DNA of 64,000 nucleotides from Ligula intestinalis (Eukaryota; Platyhelminthes; Cestoda; Diphyllobothriidea; Diphyllobothriidae), in NCBI GenBank assembly GCA_036362985.1, contig JAYGXS010000001.1, positions 11,754,889 to 11,818,888 of the forward strand. Direction: 5' to 3'. Of this stretch, positions 49,925-62,039 are shown piece by piece. A program made the position numbers and the translations under genes. How positions within the stretch are numbered: position 1 is the first letter of the stretch; every line of letters begins with the position of its first letter. Below the pieces are notes generated by a model. That model saw only the letters and a program-made list of their open reading frames with translations. It did not search any database and was not told the origin of the DNA.

Positions 49925-50765
49925 TTGGTGGTTAATAAGTGCAGGTGACGCTGGTGAACGGTTCAGGACTTGTTGTAGTGCGTATCACTCATATCCGATG
50001 GACCGCTTGCTTATTTCTTTTGGGAAATGACATGTAGTCTATGTGTCAGACGTTGATTGGCTACGACCGCCGCTCTGTCGGGTTGCGGTCAGTAGCCTGC
50101 ATAACCGGTACGCATGGGCGCGCCCCTAGCGCACACAGTCGAAGAGTGATGACAAACCAAGGGGGTCAACAGAACCATAAAAGTGGCCTTTACCATATGA
50201 ACTTCAATCTGTCAGCCTTTGATCAAGCACGAGTTGGTTAGAGGAAAAAATGCGCATTGGTCCAAGTCGCGCCTGTCAGGGCAATCTAATTCCGTCAATT
50301 AATCAAAGTCCAACGCGGTTTACCACCAAACTAGTGGTCGGTGGGCTATCATTTTTTATTCGGCGTTTAGACTACTTACGCTGAGTTTTTCTTGCGTACT
50401 ACTTCAATTTCCAGCCGCAAGTGTTTATCGGCGGAATTTCTACATGATGAGGACATCAAATGAACTCGAGCCGGTGACCGTCTTCTTGTCCACTCTCTTT
50501 GATCACTTTGGAACCTACGAACAGTCACATATACACAGGCTCTAAAGGGCAGAGCTGGATTGCTCTGAGTCGCCAAATTAATCTGCACATCTTATTATTT
50601 CATCTCCTGTAATGAATGATCTTCATCAAGGTATTTCGCTCATCTATTAATTTCGACAAGCATAGCGTCTTCAGAAATGAACTAGTGTCGTAGCCGCGTC
50701 TACCTCTTCCACGGACAGACACTCGTTATCCTGACGGTAAGAAGGTCTTTTATCTCGATCTGTTC
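49925..50765. other. Nothing recognised
   Basis: No supported feature. Confidence 0.4.
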
Positions 50766-50824
50766 TGCCAACATGCTGAGCACGTCTTCGTTCACCAATT
50801 TACATAACCCTCAATTTGTCTGTA

Positions 50825-51010
50825 ACTACCGTGTGTTCAGACAAAATAGCTACTCGCGCAACTTCGTCAACTGGTGCAGACGCAAACGAGACGAGCGATT
50901 TCGTACGTCAAAAAAAAGCGTATTGGGGGCCGTCAGCCGCCTTTTCACACCACTTGGACTTGGAGCCGCACACCGGCCGGAGGCGATCACATCTACTGCT
51001 TCTCTATTTA
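50825..51010 (+). pseudogene. PLE connector fragment
   Basis: The frame reads YSRNFVNWCRRKRDERFRTS and then GAVSRLFTPLGLGAAHRPEA. In the intact 7-kb copy the equivalent parts are GYPGAFVEKCRQRAKRRK and GVSEEFARLVSEFGIGVAHRPEE, in the same order but with a shorter spacer here. It stops before the GIY motif. Confidence 0.6.
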
Positions 51011-51129
51011 TAGCGATTTTGAATTGCGAGACAATGGTTATACGCCAAGCCTACCTTCAAGTGCGCTCTTTCCGTGGTGTGTGTTCAACGCTAAATGCCA
51101 TGGTTTGAGGGTTGTCAACTGACGGAATA

Positions 51130-51560
51130 ACTTGACAACGTAGTCGGCCAAGTCTGTGACCTATTGTGTGGAATGGCTTTCTGCGGGCTGGGAGTCAGGC
51201 TCAATGGCTCCTTCTTAATGTGGCCTTTTGGGCACTCCCGCAAACTCGGGGACCCACCTAACAGCGTGGTGCTGTTGTGGCGCGCGTTGAAGTTTCGCGC
51301 ACACCGCCTGCGCCCTCCCGCATTTCTGGTCTTCCGGACTTTTGTTTTGACATCGGGCCCCGGTATGGGAGTAGTGACAAAAGTGGGGTAGGTTCTCAGC
51401 AAGTCTACTTTTACTATAATTCTGCGGGAGTCACCGCGTTGCTTCAGCTTGCTGAAGCTCGTCGTGGACATTTTCGAGAGCGGCGGCCGAACTGTCGTCT
51501 GTCTTCCAGGATCATGCAAAACAGCACCATCTGTTCTAATTTCCTCCGTCATTTACGCGG
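51130..51560. repeat. Dispersed repeat R, composite
   Basis: 51,165-51,255 carries the central R part in reverse (GAGTCAGGCTCAATGGCTCC, TTAATGTGGCC, GGGCACTCCCGC). 51,285-51,510 carries the R end in the forward sense (CTGCGCCCTCCCGCATTTC, TTTACTATAATTC, GTCACCGCGTTGCTTCAGC, CGGCCGAACTGTCGTC). The head-to-head order also occurs at 39,975-40,560. Confidence 0.6.
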
Positions 51561-51680
51561 ACACAATGTCCATTCACTGATGTGATACAGTTAACAGCAG
51601 CTTTCTCGTCAGGCACACGGCTCCTGGTATATGTGTGGAGGAAGCATTTCGCGAGTGTTAGAAAAGTAGGGATGACTGGT

Positions 51681-51985
51681 ATGGTCGCCTAAACAGGACA
51701 CGGGAACAGGAACCACACACAATACATGTGGCTTAGCGGCAAATTCCGGGGAAATTAGGTTTAGGACTAAAGTGAGGGTTAGAATTCGGTTTAAGGTCAG
51801 ATTTCGTGTTAGGTTCAAGAGTATTTTAAGATTTATGATTTAGGGTAGGGCTTGGGTTAAGATTAAGGCTACAGTGTTGGAGTTAAGGCATGGGAGTGCC
51901 TGGCCTTCCCCATAATTTATTGCAAGTCCACCTATTTAAAGTGAGCGGGGCGGTTCCTGTTCCCGTGTCCTGTTTAGGCAGCCAT
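51681..51985. mobile_element. MITE with 34-bp TIRs and telomere-like interior
   Basis: The terminal inverted repeats 51,681-51,714 and 51,952-51,985 agree at 32 of 34 positions (core CCTAAACAGGACACGGGAAC). Between them, 51,750-51,890 is an irregular array of TTTAGG, GGGTTAG, TTAAGG and TTAGGG-like hexamers. Relatives with the same internal character and one recognisable end lie at 22,365-22,625 and 41,205-41,480. No coding capacity. The superfamily and target duplication are not clear. Confidence 0.85.
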
Positions 51986-51989
51986 GCAA

Positions 51990-52699
51990 GATATTCCCGC
52001 CACTAGTCGAGATAAGCAAGGAAAGGCGTGGCCATGGGGTGCTATGAACACGAACAAACATCAACCGTATATGTGGACGTGTAGATGAGATGGGAGAATT
52101 CTACTCGGCAAGTCGGTTCTCCCTGTATGCCATCGTTGGTACTACTTTAAGCTGCTTTTGAACAGTACGCTTTTCTTGGACACCCGTTTTTAGGAATTTG
52201 GGCGTTGTTGTGTTGGCTTGTCTGAGCCATAATGCCCGTTTTTCAGACAGTTAGTTGATGTGGTTGGAGTTATTGGAAGATTTTTTTGGTCCGAATGTCA
52301 GTTTTACTAACTATCAAGTCGCCTGAGGTGACGAATCCTCTTTCTTGTCCTGCCTAACACCCGGCGGTTCCCAACGGAGCTTTGCTAAGTGTGGCAGCCA
52401 CGCCCCAGCAACTACCTCGATTGGCTAGGTAGCTGGAGGTCTTGTCTGCTTCGCTAAGCCGGGTGACGCACCCATACGGCGACTTTGCATCAGATCGTCT
52501 TGTCGCTGGATCACGGTGGGGGGACAGGGGTAGGCGGTGTGAAAGTGAGGTTACTTCCTAAGCCGCCGTGACTCTTGTCACATACCGGTTAGGGCTGATG
52601 ATGTGTTCATGCCTGTCCACGTTTCCTGACCCCGTCAGACACCCTCATGTTTGCCGGTTGGCCTCCAGCCGACGTATTTGATCGTCCATACCCTGCCAC

Positions 52700-52730
<31 letters not shown>

Positions 52731-53355
52731 ACTGCCATTTGCTCGCCGGCGCCAACGGCACGGCGCGGTCGGCACACGACACCCGACATGTGCCCATTAC
52801 AGGCGCCTGGCTACCGCGCTTAGGCTCGGCAACGTGTAGCGGGGGTCGGTTGGGTGTGTCGACGACTATCACGCCTCCCCCGGTACGCCCCTATGGTCAG
52901 GATATGTTCGCCAGTCGCCCGATTCTGCGGGGGAGAGTTCTGTGGTCCGAGCTGGCAGTCTGACTGCTGCCTCTCTTTTTTATCACCGCGTTGGCCACTG
53001 GTTTAGCCACGGCGAATGGCGGCTGGAAAGCAAGGCAGTGCATGTGAGTGCTGTCCCCTTCCTCCAAATGCCCCTTGGAACGGAGTTTGCTGTCGGACTT
53101 CAAACAGCTTTCGCTGACAGCCATACCTTTAGTTGTAAGGATGACCTGCGTACCAGAGCGAGAACGTGTTGCGCATCGTTGAGGTGATACAGGAACGGTG
53201 ACGTTCGTATACATTACATAGTGGTACTAGACTTGCGCCGCATATAACGCACTCGTTCTCCCCCCCCCCACCCACCTGGTATCCGTATCATGAAGACTGG
53301 AGGCAGGAGAATGCGCAGACGACGAACATGGCTGGAGTCTTCCCTGAGCGTGCCA
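51990..53355. other. No gene recognised; TGC/TGT microsatellite
   Basis: A CTG/TTG trinucleotide run lies at about 52,694-52,735 and makes leucine- and alanine-rich frames that are artefacts. A C-run lies near 53,261-53,270. I support no exon here. Confidence 0.4.
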
Positions 53356-53364
53356 GCACACTTG

Positions 53365-54260
53365 GCATTGATCCTAGCTGTGTGGGAGTGCGATAAACGC
53401 CACATTACGAAGTACCCATTGGAGCCTGACTCACAGTCCGCCAGTCAGCCACTCCAAACAACGCAGCACCCACTAGGCTGACTGTACAGTCCGAGTTTCT
53501 AGTCAGTGGGCAATCTTCCAAGTCACTCTATTTAGCGCACCGTTATAGCTTCAAGAGCGTCGGATTGTTTATAGTAAGGGAAACATGCGCAGAGCCGTCG
53601 ACCCATTCCTAGGCACGGTCCACTGTCCGAGCCAGTCACCTGTCTGGTGCAGAAAATTTGCTTAGGCCTAAGTCAATACGACTACAGCAGCCCACGCCTG
53701 ACCCGTCTAGTCTCTTTGAGACTCATGGGAGAAGGTGAAGAGTGCGGAGCCGCTAACTACGTCCTCTATCAGTTAAAACTAACCCCTGAGGCCGTCACCT
53801 ACTGTACCAACCTGCTGGTTCACTTAGTGGACTTCATCGAAACCGTTGGTCGAACACACACACACAGATGGCTGGCGTGGTAATCACTCAACACGCACAT
53901 ACGTGACACAGCCATCTCGCTAGGTATGCTCCCGACTGCGCGGGAGCGCCATAAAGGCCACATTAAGAAGGAGCCATTGTAGCCTGACTGTCAGTCCTCC
54001 TTCTCCTCCATACGCACACACAAAACACACGCGTACGAGAGAACTAACGTAGGGCAGCAACGTAGGGGGGCGAGTTTCCCTGTCAGTTGGCACCCCCCCC
54101 CCTAAGCCACGGCTTTTAGCACACCGTGATAGATTCAAGCGCATTCAGATTTATTATACTGAGGGGAGAAACGCGCCGAGGGTCGAACTCACTCTCTCCC
54201 CCACCGCATTGTGACTGCTTAGCTTTTCGGACACCTGAGGTGGGGCCTGAAACCCACTGG
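53365..54260 (+). repeat. Cluster of repeat R units
   Basis: Two rounds of the R series occur: GTGGGAGTGCGATAAACGCC at 53,382 with TTAGCGCACCGTTATAGC at 53,534, then the R end near 53,770-53,860 (TTCATCGAAACCGTTGGTCGAAC). A second central part follows, CGCGGGAGCGCCATAAAGGCC at 53,940, with TTAGCACACCGTGATAG at 54,117 and CTCACTCTCTCCCCCACC at 54,190. Microsatellite-like CACACACACA lies near 53,856. Confidence 0.6.
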
Positions 54261-54264
54261 GAAC

Positions 54265-54920
54265 GCGAACGCAGTCACCAACAGGGAATCAGAACTGAGA
54301 GAAAGTGCCAGCGCCTACCAGGCCGCAGGGACCGCGGTTGGCTGATGACTGGCATTGCATATACATACAGACCATTTGATCTCAGAAGGGGGAGAGCAGC
54401 CTATGCATGAAGCCTGGGCCAACACCCCCTGAGAGGGGTAACCAATCACTCACCGACTGACAGACAAGTCACTTGACCTACTACTACTTGGACCCCCATA
54501 CTTACGTCCAGGTAGTCGCGGTCACTTGAAACACCACCCATCCCCGCCCGCAGTAGGGGACCACAGCAAACGCGTCTTCGCTGCGTTCCCACCCGCCATC
54601 ACGGTGGCCAAGGTCTGCTGCACCAAACCTCTCTACGGTGGATCAATATCTGTTTTTGATGACGGAGCAGCCCCTCCTGACCACTCTGCTCCGATTTCCC
54701 TTCTTCGCCACCGGGATTGAGACCAACCCGGAGGGGCTCCTGATCCAACGAGGGCAACTAGCCAGCCCCCCCCCCCCCCCTAATGCGACCGTCTGCCACA
54801 CCTTCACGCAGTAAGTGCATAATCCGGCTAGCCCATTCAAACTGAAGTTCGGCTAGCTCTTAGTTTAGATTGAATGACCTACCATAATAATCAATTCTAG
54901 ATCTAACCCTTACAAACTAC
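54265..54920. other. Nothing recognised
   Basis: A C-run lies at 54,766-54,780. No supported gene. Confidence 0.4.
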
Positions 54921-54964
54921 CATTATGAATAACAGTGGTATTTACATAAATGTTATAAAAACAT

Positions 54965-55664
54965 ACAATATGAAATATTCTTTGAGCAGTGACGAAAACC
55001 TTGGAGAAGAGGTTTTCCCTAATCTTCTCAGCAACTTTTTCGATGCAAAGTGGCTATACGAACGAGGAATTGTCGCGCCTTCAAACAAATTTGTCACTGC
55101 CGTTAACGAGAGAGTTAGCCATCATCTCACAGGTGAGGAAGACCTGTACAAGTCATACGACACGACGGTTGATCCTTTAGATTGTGTTGATTATCCAGTG
55201 CAATTCATGGATAGTTTGTAAATATCTGGCGTTCCATCGCACAAATTGATCCTGAAGGTTGGTGCGCCGACTATGCTCATGAGAAATCTCGATGCACTGT
55301 GGCCATGTAATGGCACTACGCTAACTTTCAAGCGGCTGATGTCATATTTGACAGATGGCAAAATTATGGCCGGTTGTGCAACAGGAGAACGTGTTTATAT
55401 CCCCGCATTCCTATCTTACCATCTGATAATACGTTCAATTTCCGACGATTTCCATTACCACTGAAAGTTTGCTTTGCTATGTCCATCAACAAGTCCCAAG
55501 CTCAAACCATCAAGGTGACTGGAATTCACCTGTAAGAATCATGATTCCCCACGGCTAACTCTACGTTGTCATATCTCCAGTTGGTTCAACACGGAATTTA
55601 TAGGTCTGGGCACCTAACGGCATTTCGAAGAATGTTCTTTACCATCAAGCGTTGGCCTGACTAT
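54965..55664 (+). pseudogene. Helitron Pif1-like helicase, C-terminal part
   Basis: Reads EEVFPNLLSNFFDAKWLYER, GIVAPSNKFVTAVNERVSHH, EEDLYKSYDTTVDPLDCVDY and FMDSL, then a TAA at 55,219. It continues ISGVPSHKLILKVGAPTMLM, RNLDALWPCNGTTL. After a frame change near 55,440 comes FRRFPLPLKVCFAMSINKSQ, and after a further change YVVISPVGSTRNL with WAPNGISKNVLYHQALA. These are the last helicase motifs (V-VI) of Pif1 proteins in Helitrons: LAPKN-, LRN-, FAMTINKSQ- and SRV-like blocks. At least two stops and two frame changes inactivate it. Confidence 0.85.
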
Positions 55665-56031
55665 TATATCTTCCGCTTTTCTTACGGTTCCTATTAATAC
55701 CCCACTTATGACCATCCCTCCTGTAATTCTTTAGTCATTCAAAATTCGGCTCTTTTTTGTTTTTCCCTTGCCGTTTTACCCTACTTTCGTCTTTCCCATT
55801 ATTACTTTTACGTGTGTCCTCCTTACTGTTCCCTTTGACATCTACCGCGTTTTCCCTTAATGGTTATGTACGTCACTCCGTCTTTCCATATCGTTCGTCA
55901 TTCCTGGTTGCTTATCCCTCGTACGTATTAATTGTTTCAAAAGGTTTTACTGCAGAGGACACTTGCCTTTTTCCTTCATAAAAGGAGAACAACGGTAAGG
56001 AAGCCAAGGCGAAGCCGGGCTTCCGCGCTAG
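54965..56031 (+). mobile_element. Helitron 3' remnant
   Basis: A broken Pif1-type helicase C-terminus (54,965-55,664) is followed by about 370 bases of non-coding DNA and a Helitron 3' terminus. That terminus is a 7-bp hairpin GGAAGCC (55,999-56,005) with GGCTTCC (56,018-56,024), then GCG and CTAG (56,028-56,031), followed by T. Rolling-circle Helitrons end in a hairpin just before CTRR and insert between A and T. The Rep domain and the 5' TC end are missing, so the copy is 5'-truncated. Confidence 0.85.
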
Positions 56032-57730
56032 TTATAGCATAATTTTGAGGAATATAGAACCCAAAAGTCACGTTGTTTCCAATTAGTCTCCTCGTTCCAG
56101 GTACCACAGATGTAAGTGAAACATTCAGTGAACGAATCAGAAATCACTGAGTTTATTGCCAGCAGGGATAAAGGCTGATCTGCCACCGATTTTTAATCTA
56201 ATAGTAGCATATTTTCTAAGGCTGCCTGGGGCAGGTTGGTAGGCCGATAACGACTTCCACTGGGATTATTCTGTCTTAATTTGCAGAATCTCATTACTTT
56301 ATGAAAGTCAGTGTCTTCCACACAATAAATGGCAAAGGCAGATGAGGAAATGGATATGAATAATCCTCCGGGCCGAGTGTATTAACAGTATGTGGTTTAT
56401 GAAAAATAGAACACACATAATATAAATGGATTTCTAGATCAGCCAGTTTAATCTCGACTAATAATTCTAATGCACTCGTCGTTTTTGCCTACAGAAGCCA
56501 TTAGTTTATTGTGGATTACTTGTATTGACAGCATGGTACATCTTATTTTCTCCGAGACCATTCATCCGAAATTTACCTTGAAACGATTGCGAGACATTTA
56601 GTACGCTCCGGGTTGACTCATTTGACCTGGTAAGTGATGGTATTGCATGTACGTTTCAATTAATAAGTGTTTCGCGCAAAATACTTCATGCCATCGACCT
56701 ATTACAACGCACACAGGATACGCCATTTCGAGGTGACGAGTGCAAAATGCCTTTGAAAACAACATCGGTAGGTTCTAAAAGCCATTTAATCGCTGTGTTA
56801 TTGAGTTGATCACTTCATTACTTGTTCATGTATGTTCGAAATGTCACATGCTAGGCTCATGTTTCTCAGAATTCCTTTTCCTATCATAATCTTATTTATA
56901 CGAAAATTCGAAACGAACTCGCTCTACAAATGACGACCTATATCACCCTAATAACTCATGATATAATTAAGGGAACTTGGCTTAGTACAAACATTAAAGA
57001 CATCAGACGCTGGATAGGTACGGGTTTCATATTCGTACAAAGGGGATAAAATGACATAAACAATAAACCAAAAATTCATAGCGTCTGATCGCCTGTTGAC
57101 TGAGTACACTGGCTGGCTGACTGAAAATGGTCCCTGTTATGGAATGGGAGCGTAAGGCCTCATACGTAGGAGGCCAATCGACATACCCGACTTATGGAGT
57201 CGTGCTCTGTATTTTAATCTCCTTGTTCTCCAGATCAGATGCATTTCCTGCCTTAGGCCCAGCAGATATCCCCTACAGGCAAACAGTTTATGGCAGTTCA
57301 CTTGATATAAGGCCACTAACAACTTATCTGACTTGGAGTAATTTAAACTAGCACCCAAAGATATATAATGAGCAAGAACAACGAGAGCTCAAAGGTATGC
57401 AAAATATCAGTAAAATCTTTTAAACTTGATGCTAAGTGCTTGAGTCCGGATGTCGTATACACAAGGATAGCGTTCTGATTCCAATAAGTTTAAACAAAAC
57501 GGTCAGCCAAGAAAAATGGAGACGAGAAGGGTGTGGGTGAAACAGTCTGGGACCTTGCCACACACTCATGGTTACAGCTCCTTCGTGTTCTACTTGCAGT
57601 CGAGACTGTAGCATAATAGCTGATAAACGGCACTAGAAAGCTGGTCTGCGGTTATTTTTCTTAAATATTTTTCATAATATGTTCCTTGATGCATAACCGG
57701 TAAACTTTGGTAGTACTGGCTGAATTATGG
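56032..57730. other. Nothing recognised
   Basis: AT-rich DNA downstream of the Helitron end with no supported feature. Two overlapping frames at 57,127-57,358 have no motif. Confidence 0.4.
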
Positions 57731-57734
57731 AATG

Positions 57735-57900
57735 CACTCGTGCCTGGAGGCTTAGTGTCAAGCCCCACCGGCGGCCACTCAGCGGCTAATGCTATTGGCA
57801 GGGCGACATGACCGAGGAATAACAGGCATACTGAAATGGCTAATTCTGGTTTATTAGCCGTCATCGGCCAGCCACACCGAAACCCAGATGCTATTTTTCG
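57735..57900 (-). repeat. SINE tail fragment
   Basis: The minus strand contains GGCTAATAAACCAGAATTAGCC and CTGTTATTCCTCGGTCATG, parallel to 58,310-58,240. The head is not recognisable. Confidence 0.5.
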
Positions 57901-58229
57901 TCTGGTCAACTTTGCTCTGAAGTCTACCTGCGTGGTTTTTAAATCGATGTGTCAATCGATGCACGAATCATCCGAGTGTACGGTTTCCAGAAATTATCGG
58001 CCTTTCGGTAGTCAACAGAAGCCAAAGTACGCGTTTTATCCCGTATGTATGACAACTTGAGGTACGTGTTTTCGCCTCGTGATAGACAGAACAGCAAAAC
58101 CGGGCTCGTTGTTTGGCCGTTTTTAGATCAAGAATATACAGTGGCAGATAGGCGCACATCGATCAGTTCCAAGTCACACTCTTTCCCCCTATTGCCTTCG
58201 GGGCTCACTCTCGAGTCACGTAGCAAGGC

Positions 58230-58402
58230 CGCTAATGATATAGACAGAACGGCATAACCGGCAAAGACAAGGGAGACCAGGGTGACCAGTTTTGGTTTAT
58301 TAGCCGTCATCACCCAGACCTACCCAATTCCAGGTTTCGCAGTCGCTAAGGATTGAACCCGCGATCAGTTGAGTAGAAGTTCAACTACTTAAACATTGAG
58401 AC
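58230..58402 (-). repeat. Short tRNA-derived SINE, compact copy
   Basis: On the minus strand a head with CTCAATGTTTAAGTAGTTG (A-box region) and GATCGCGGGTTCAATCC (B-box) runs directly into the tail: CCTGGAATTGGGTAGG, TGATGACGGCTAATAAACC and CCCTTGTCTTTGCCGG. About 170 bp long, the most complete short copy here and a good reference for the family. Confidence 0.6.
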
Positions 58403-58448
58403 GTGAGCGCGTTATCCTGTCGGTTGCGATCAATTATATTTCTGGAAA

Positions 58449-58935
58449 GACCACCTGTAGCGGTTCAACAGCCCACCTCCTTCAAACTCGAGACGCCACT
58501 GACGCGTTCTCGAAGGGTAAATCTTGGTCACCCAGTCGCGCCTTTCCCAGCGCGATGGCGCATGTCCACACTGACGCGCGACCTTTACCCTCGCACGACC
58601 GGGGTGATTCGACGCGCCCCAAACTGGTAGATCTATCAGCTTGCCGAAGCGCTCGTGGCCAATCAGCTTCCTGAAGCGCTCTCCAATCCTCGGTCAATTC
58701 CTGCACCGACGGACACTTGGGAATCCACTCTGAGCGGCACGCGCATGACGCCGTGCTCACGCGACTCTCAAAGTCATGCCGGACCGATTGGCCACTTTCT
58801 CCTAACTGTTTTCTATACAATACATTTTTCTTTCTACTCTGGTTTTCCCACGACTTCTCTCCTCTCCTAAGGAACCGGGCCTGGAAGATTGTAGCTGTTG
58901 GAGTAAACTGTCTTAGCCTAAACTCCTATACACCC
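58449..58935 (+). repeat. Dispersed repeat K, best full copy
   Basis: Boundaries are TGTAGCGGTTCAACAGCCC at the left and TTAGCCTAAACTCCTATA at the right, 487 bp. Contains the DATD-encoding block (GACGCCACTGACGCG), CTATACAATACA near 58,813, CTCCTAAGGAACCGGGCCTGG and AAGATTGTAGCTGTTGG. Use this as the type copy. Confidence 0.75.
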
Positions 58936-60600
58936 ACACCTTACCTGATGTTAATGGTAAAACTAAAATCCCAATACAATAATGATCAAAAACAGCAAGA
59001 GTTCAAATGCATGTAAAATATTCATAAAATAATTGCAAACTTGAGTCCTCCTGTACAAAGCGAGAAAATTCCAGCGGTGTTTTCAGTGTATTCAAACACA
59101 AGGTTAAGTCAAGGACAAATGGAGGTGAGAATGTTACAGATCAAAAATAGTCTGGGAGCTCACCACATATTAACAATGTTACTGAGGCACTGACCGAGCT
59201 GTAAACTACCGTAGCTGAATTAACTTGATACGTATGCTGCACCAGCCGATCTTGTAAACTCTTTAGCTTCCAAGATGAGCCACATAGGACATGCATTGAA
59301 TCAACTTGGGGGTACATCAGGGCAGGCCCTCCACGCACAGCGTCGGCGTATCACATTTCAACTGCCGTAGATGTGGCTTTTCGTCACGCCAGCCATTGCA
59401 CCCAGCCTCAGCACCAAATGACTGACTAGCTCACACAGTAAACGGGTACATAGGGAGAAGAAAGAGAAAGTAAAGTGGAATCTGGGGTCTCCACAGCACA
59501 TGATTGCACCTCTTCACCGCAAACAATCTTACGCACTTTTAAACTATCAGAACACCCTGGAGGTAGTCCGTGAATAACACGGGCCTATTCGCAGTAGAAG
59601 TCAGATTGGAATGGTTTACTCTAAGAGCGACTTCAATGACACTCTAAATCGGACGGGACCTGAGCCGGGTACTTCTAGTTTCTGTGAAAATATGGCTCAT
59701 CGTACGCAAAACAGTCGTGTGTGGCACGCGATGACGGGTTGTTTTGCATTTTCAGTCTATGGACTAGATACTGTGTCTGGTCATCTGGACTCCATCTCCC
59801 CAACAGGCGTGAAAAGGTTAGCGAGCAGAGAATGCGGTAGATGCCTCACAAGTCTGCTACTATTACAAACTACTTCACACTCAATTCAGAGTCCCGTGTC
59901 CACACCGCTGTGGGGAACATAGTAAACATCTTAGTGTGGGACCTTTGAACTGCCGATTGTAAGCTCCTTTTATAAACTTTTGAACCTCATAACCTATTCA
60001 GTCAACGATTAATGGGTTTTGTTGCACAGGGTATGCATCCAGGGGAGACCTTTCGTGTGGAGACCTTTGTACTGGGGCACAGATCTGCGTCTTGGTAAGA
60101 CTAACATAATGGCATCCATCCACCCACTAATTACTCGGACTTTGGTGTCATTAGGTATAGTTAGAACCAGAGCTACGACTAAATTTATTTTCAGGTTTAT
60201 TTTTAGGGTTAGTGACAAACAAGCCTCAGGAGTGGTGAAATTAAGTCTGACTAGTGTGCTAGCAATTTAACTCATGGCAGAATAATGATTTCCCTCTTGA
60301 AATGTGGTTATCTAAAGTTGAATGGATGGTTTCGCATTCGTTTGGTATTCTTGCGTTTAGCTTTGAATTAAGTTGATCTCCGGCAGGCCCTCTACTAAAG
60401 TCGAATCCATTTCAAATCTGTTTTATTGACAGGCAGGACCTGGGGAGGTTTGCGGATACCCAGCTACATCCCTATGCTATTTAACATCCCGTGTTAAACT
60501 CTGCTATTCTTGTGCATTGTACCATAGCGGAAAATCCCCATAGGCAGGAACAGATTCGAATAGATCTCTTCTGCAACTGAAAAATATGTTCATACGCCGG
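58936..60600. other. Nothing certain; weak telomere-like patch
   Basis: Near 60,150-60,220, GGTATAGTTAGAACCAGAGC and GGTTTATTTTTAGGGTTAG recall the hexamer-like interior at 51.8 kb, but no ends are visible. No gene is supported. Confidence 0.35.
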
Positions 60601-60624
60601 TGGAAATCGGGCGAAGGTATGAAG

Positions 60625-60700
60625 GGACTAGCTCCACACGAAGTGCACTTGTGAACGCTTGTCGTGACTAGCTCAGGTCGAAGTGCATTTTTGGAACGCT
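60625..60700 (+). repeat. Two-copy short tandem repeat
   Basis: GACTAGCTCCACACGAAGTGC and GACTAGCTCAGGTCGAAGTGC start two units of about 38 bp, each ending with AACGCTKG. Confidence 0.65.
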
Positions 60701-60945
60701 GGCTGTTTTCCGGTCTCTGTAACAGCCAATCACAGACCGACTCACACAGGCCCTCATTTGACGACTGCCGAGCAGACCTCACTTCATACGCCGTCCACTG
60801 GCTTGCGGTTGTGCGGTCGTCAAGTTGTCAGTTTCCTGCTTCCTATCCTCCCATTTATTCTGTACAAAATATATTCTTCCTACTACTCTGGCACCCCAAG
60901 CCGTTAGGGCTAACCTGAATAGCCTTTACGTTCATAGGTAGGCAT
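60700..60945 (+). repeat. Dispersed repeat K, partial
   Basis: Carries TTCTGTACAAAATATATTC, CTACTCTGGCACCCCAAG and the GTTAGGGCTAACC...CCTTTACGTTCATAG end. The CTAAGGAACC block is deleted. Confidence 0.6.
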
Positions 60946-61149
60946 GCATAAGAAATCACATTGCTTTGTAACATTCGGGGTGTTTTTTTGCTAAAAAAAC
61001 GCAGTAATGAGTTTTTTGGTAGCATGTTGTTTTGTGACACCGAGCATTGGGACAGTTTGTGTCGTGCTGTGAGATTACCATGCACTACCTGTCGGGCGTT
61101 GATTTTCGGTGCATACGAAAATTTTTAGCTGAAAGGCTATCGAGGGGTG

Positions 61150-61505
61150 GTTTAAGGCTAAGAAGGTTAACCGTAATGGCTGCGATCTTCCAGGCCTGAT
61201 TTCTTAGGAGATGTGAGAAGTCTTGGGAAAGCCGGATTAGTAGGAAGAGTATATTCTTTAGAGAATGAATTGGAGGATAGATGGGAAAAAGTGTTGACTG
61301 CCGGCGTGCACGTCCAGCCGCGAGGCGGGCTATGTCCGGGGTGATGTCTGGAGGGCAAACATTCGAGCGGCCACCATTGGGTGCAGCCTTGAAGGTCATT
61401 GGTTGAACCGTGACATCGCGTGTTAGTAGATCGCGCCAGACATTGAGCAAGAGATGGCCTGGGTGCGGGCCGCACAGCGTGACTGCAGCCTTGGCGTGGT
61501 AAGTC
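61150..61505 (-). repeat. Dispersed repeat K
   Basis: Reverse landmarks are CTTCCAGGCCTGATTTCTTAGG, GTATATTCTTTAGAGAATG, and CACGTCCAGCCGCGAGGCGGGC. The last is shared with 62,185-62,205. Confidence 0.65.
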
Positions 61506-61734
61506 AGCGATCACGGGTTCCTATGGTGACGCTAACGCCCACTACAAGGCTGCTGCAAGCCGTTAACCTATACTTTCAATATTGGCCAAGCCACATTTGG
61601 CATTTTTCGTGTTTAATAATTGCCTAGAGAAGTCCGCTAAAGAAAAGATGGCTGTTTCTACATCAACCCGAATAACAAGTGGTTACACGCAAAAAGGTAA
61701 TCAATAAAGTAGTTTTTTTAAGTCCCTCAGAAAT

Positions 61735-62020
61735 TAATTTCTTCCTTGAAGTATATCCTTGCATTCAAGGGTCTGCAGGAGCAAACTGAAATTGGATGTT
61801 AATATTTGGATTAACATCCATCAGCCACTGCGGGCTAACCACGTAATATTCACAAGCTGCCAATAGGCAGTAGGTAATATAAATAACGTAATTATTCACT
61901 ATACCGGCAGCACAGATACTAGCTAACAGCTCTGACACGCGTTTCACCAGTATGCTGCCGCTGCATGATACAGATGAGTCTCACAGCATTCCCTGTGTGC
62001 TTTCTGGTGGATCTACCGCG
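61735..62020 (+). repeat. Dispersed repeat M
   Basis: TGCATTCAAGGGTCTGCAGG, GGATGTTAATATTTGGATTAAC, ATCCATCAGCCACTGCGGGC and CCGCTGCATGATACAG are shared with 35.93-36.20 and 39.17-39.25 kb. The first part also matches the left arm of the fold-back at 62.52 kb. Confidence 0.5.
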
Positions 62021-62039
62021 TAGTATTAAGGCCAGTTGA

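Noticed and set aside
52607..52839. Leucine-rich and alanine-rich open frames on both strands
   Set aside because: Both are translations of the CTG/TTG trinucleotide repeat.
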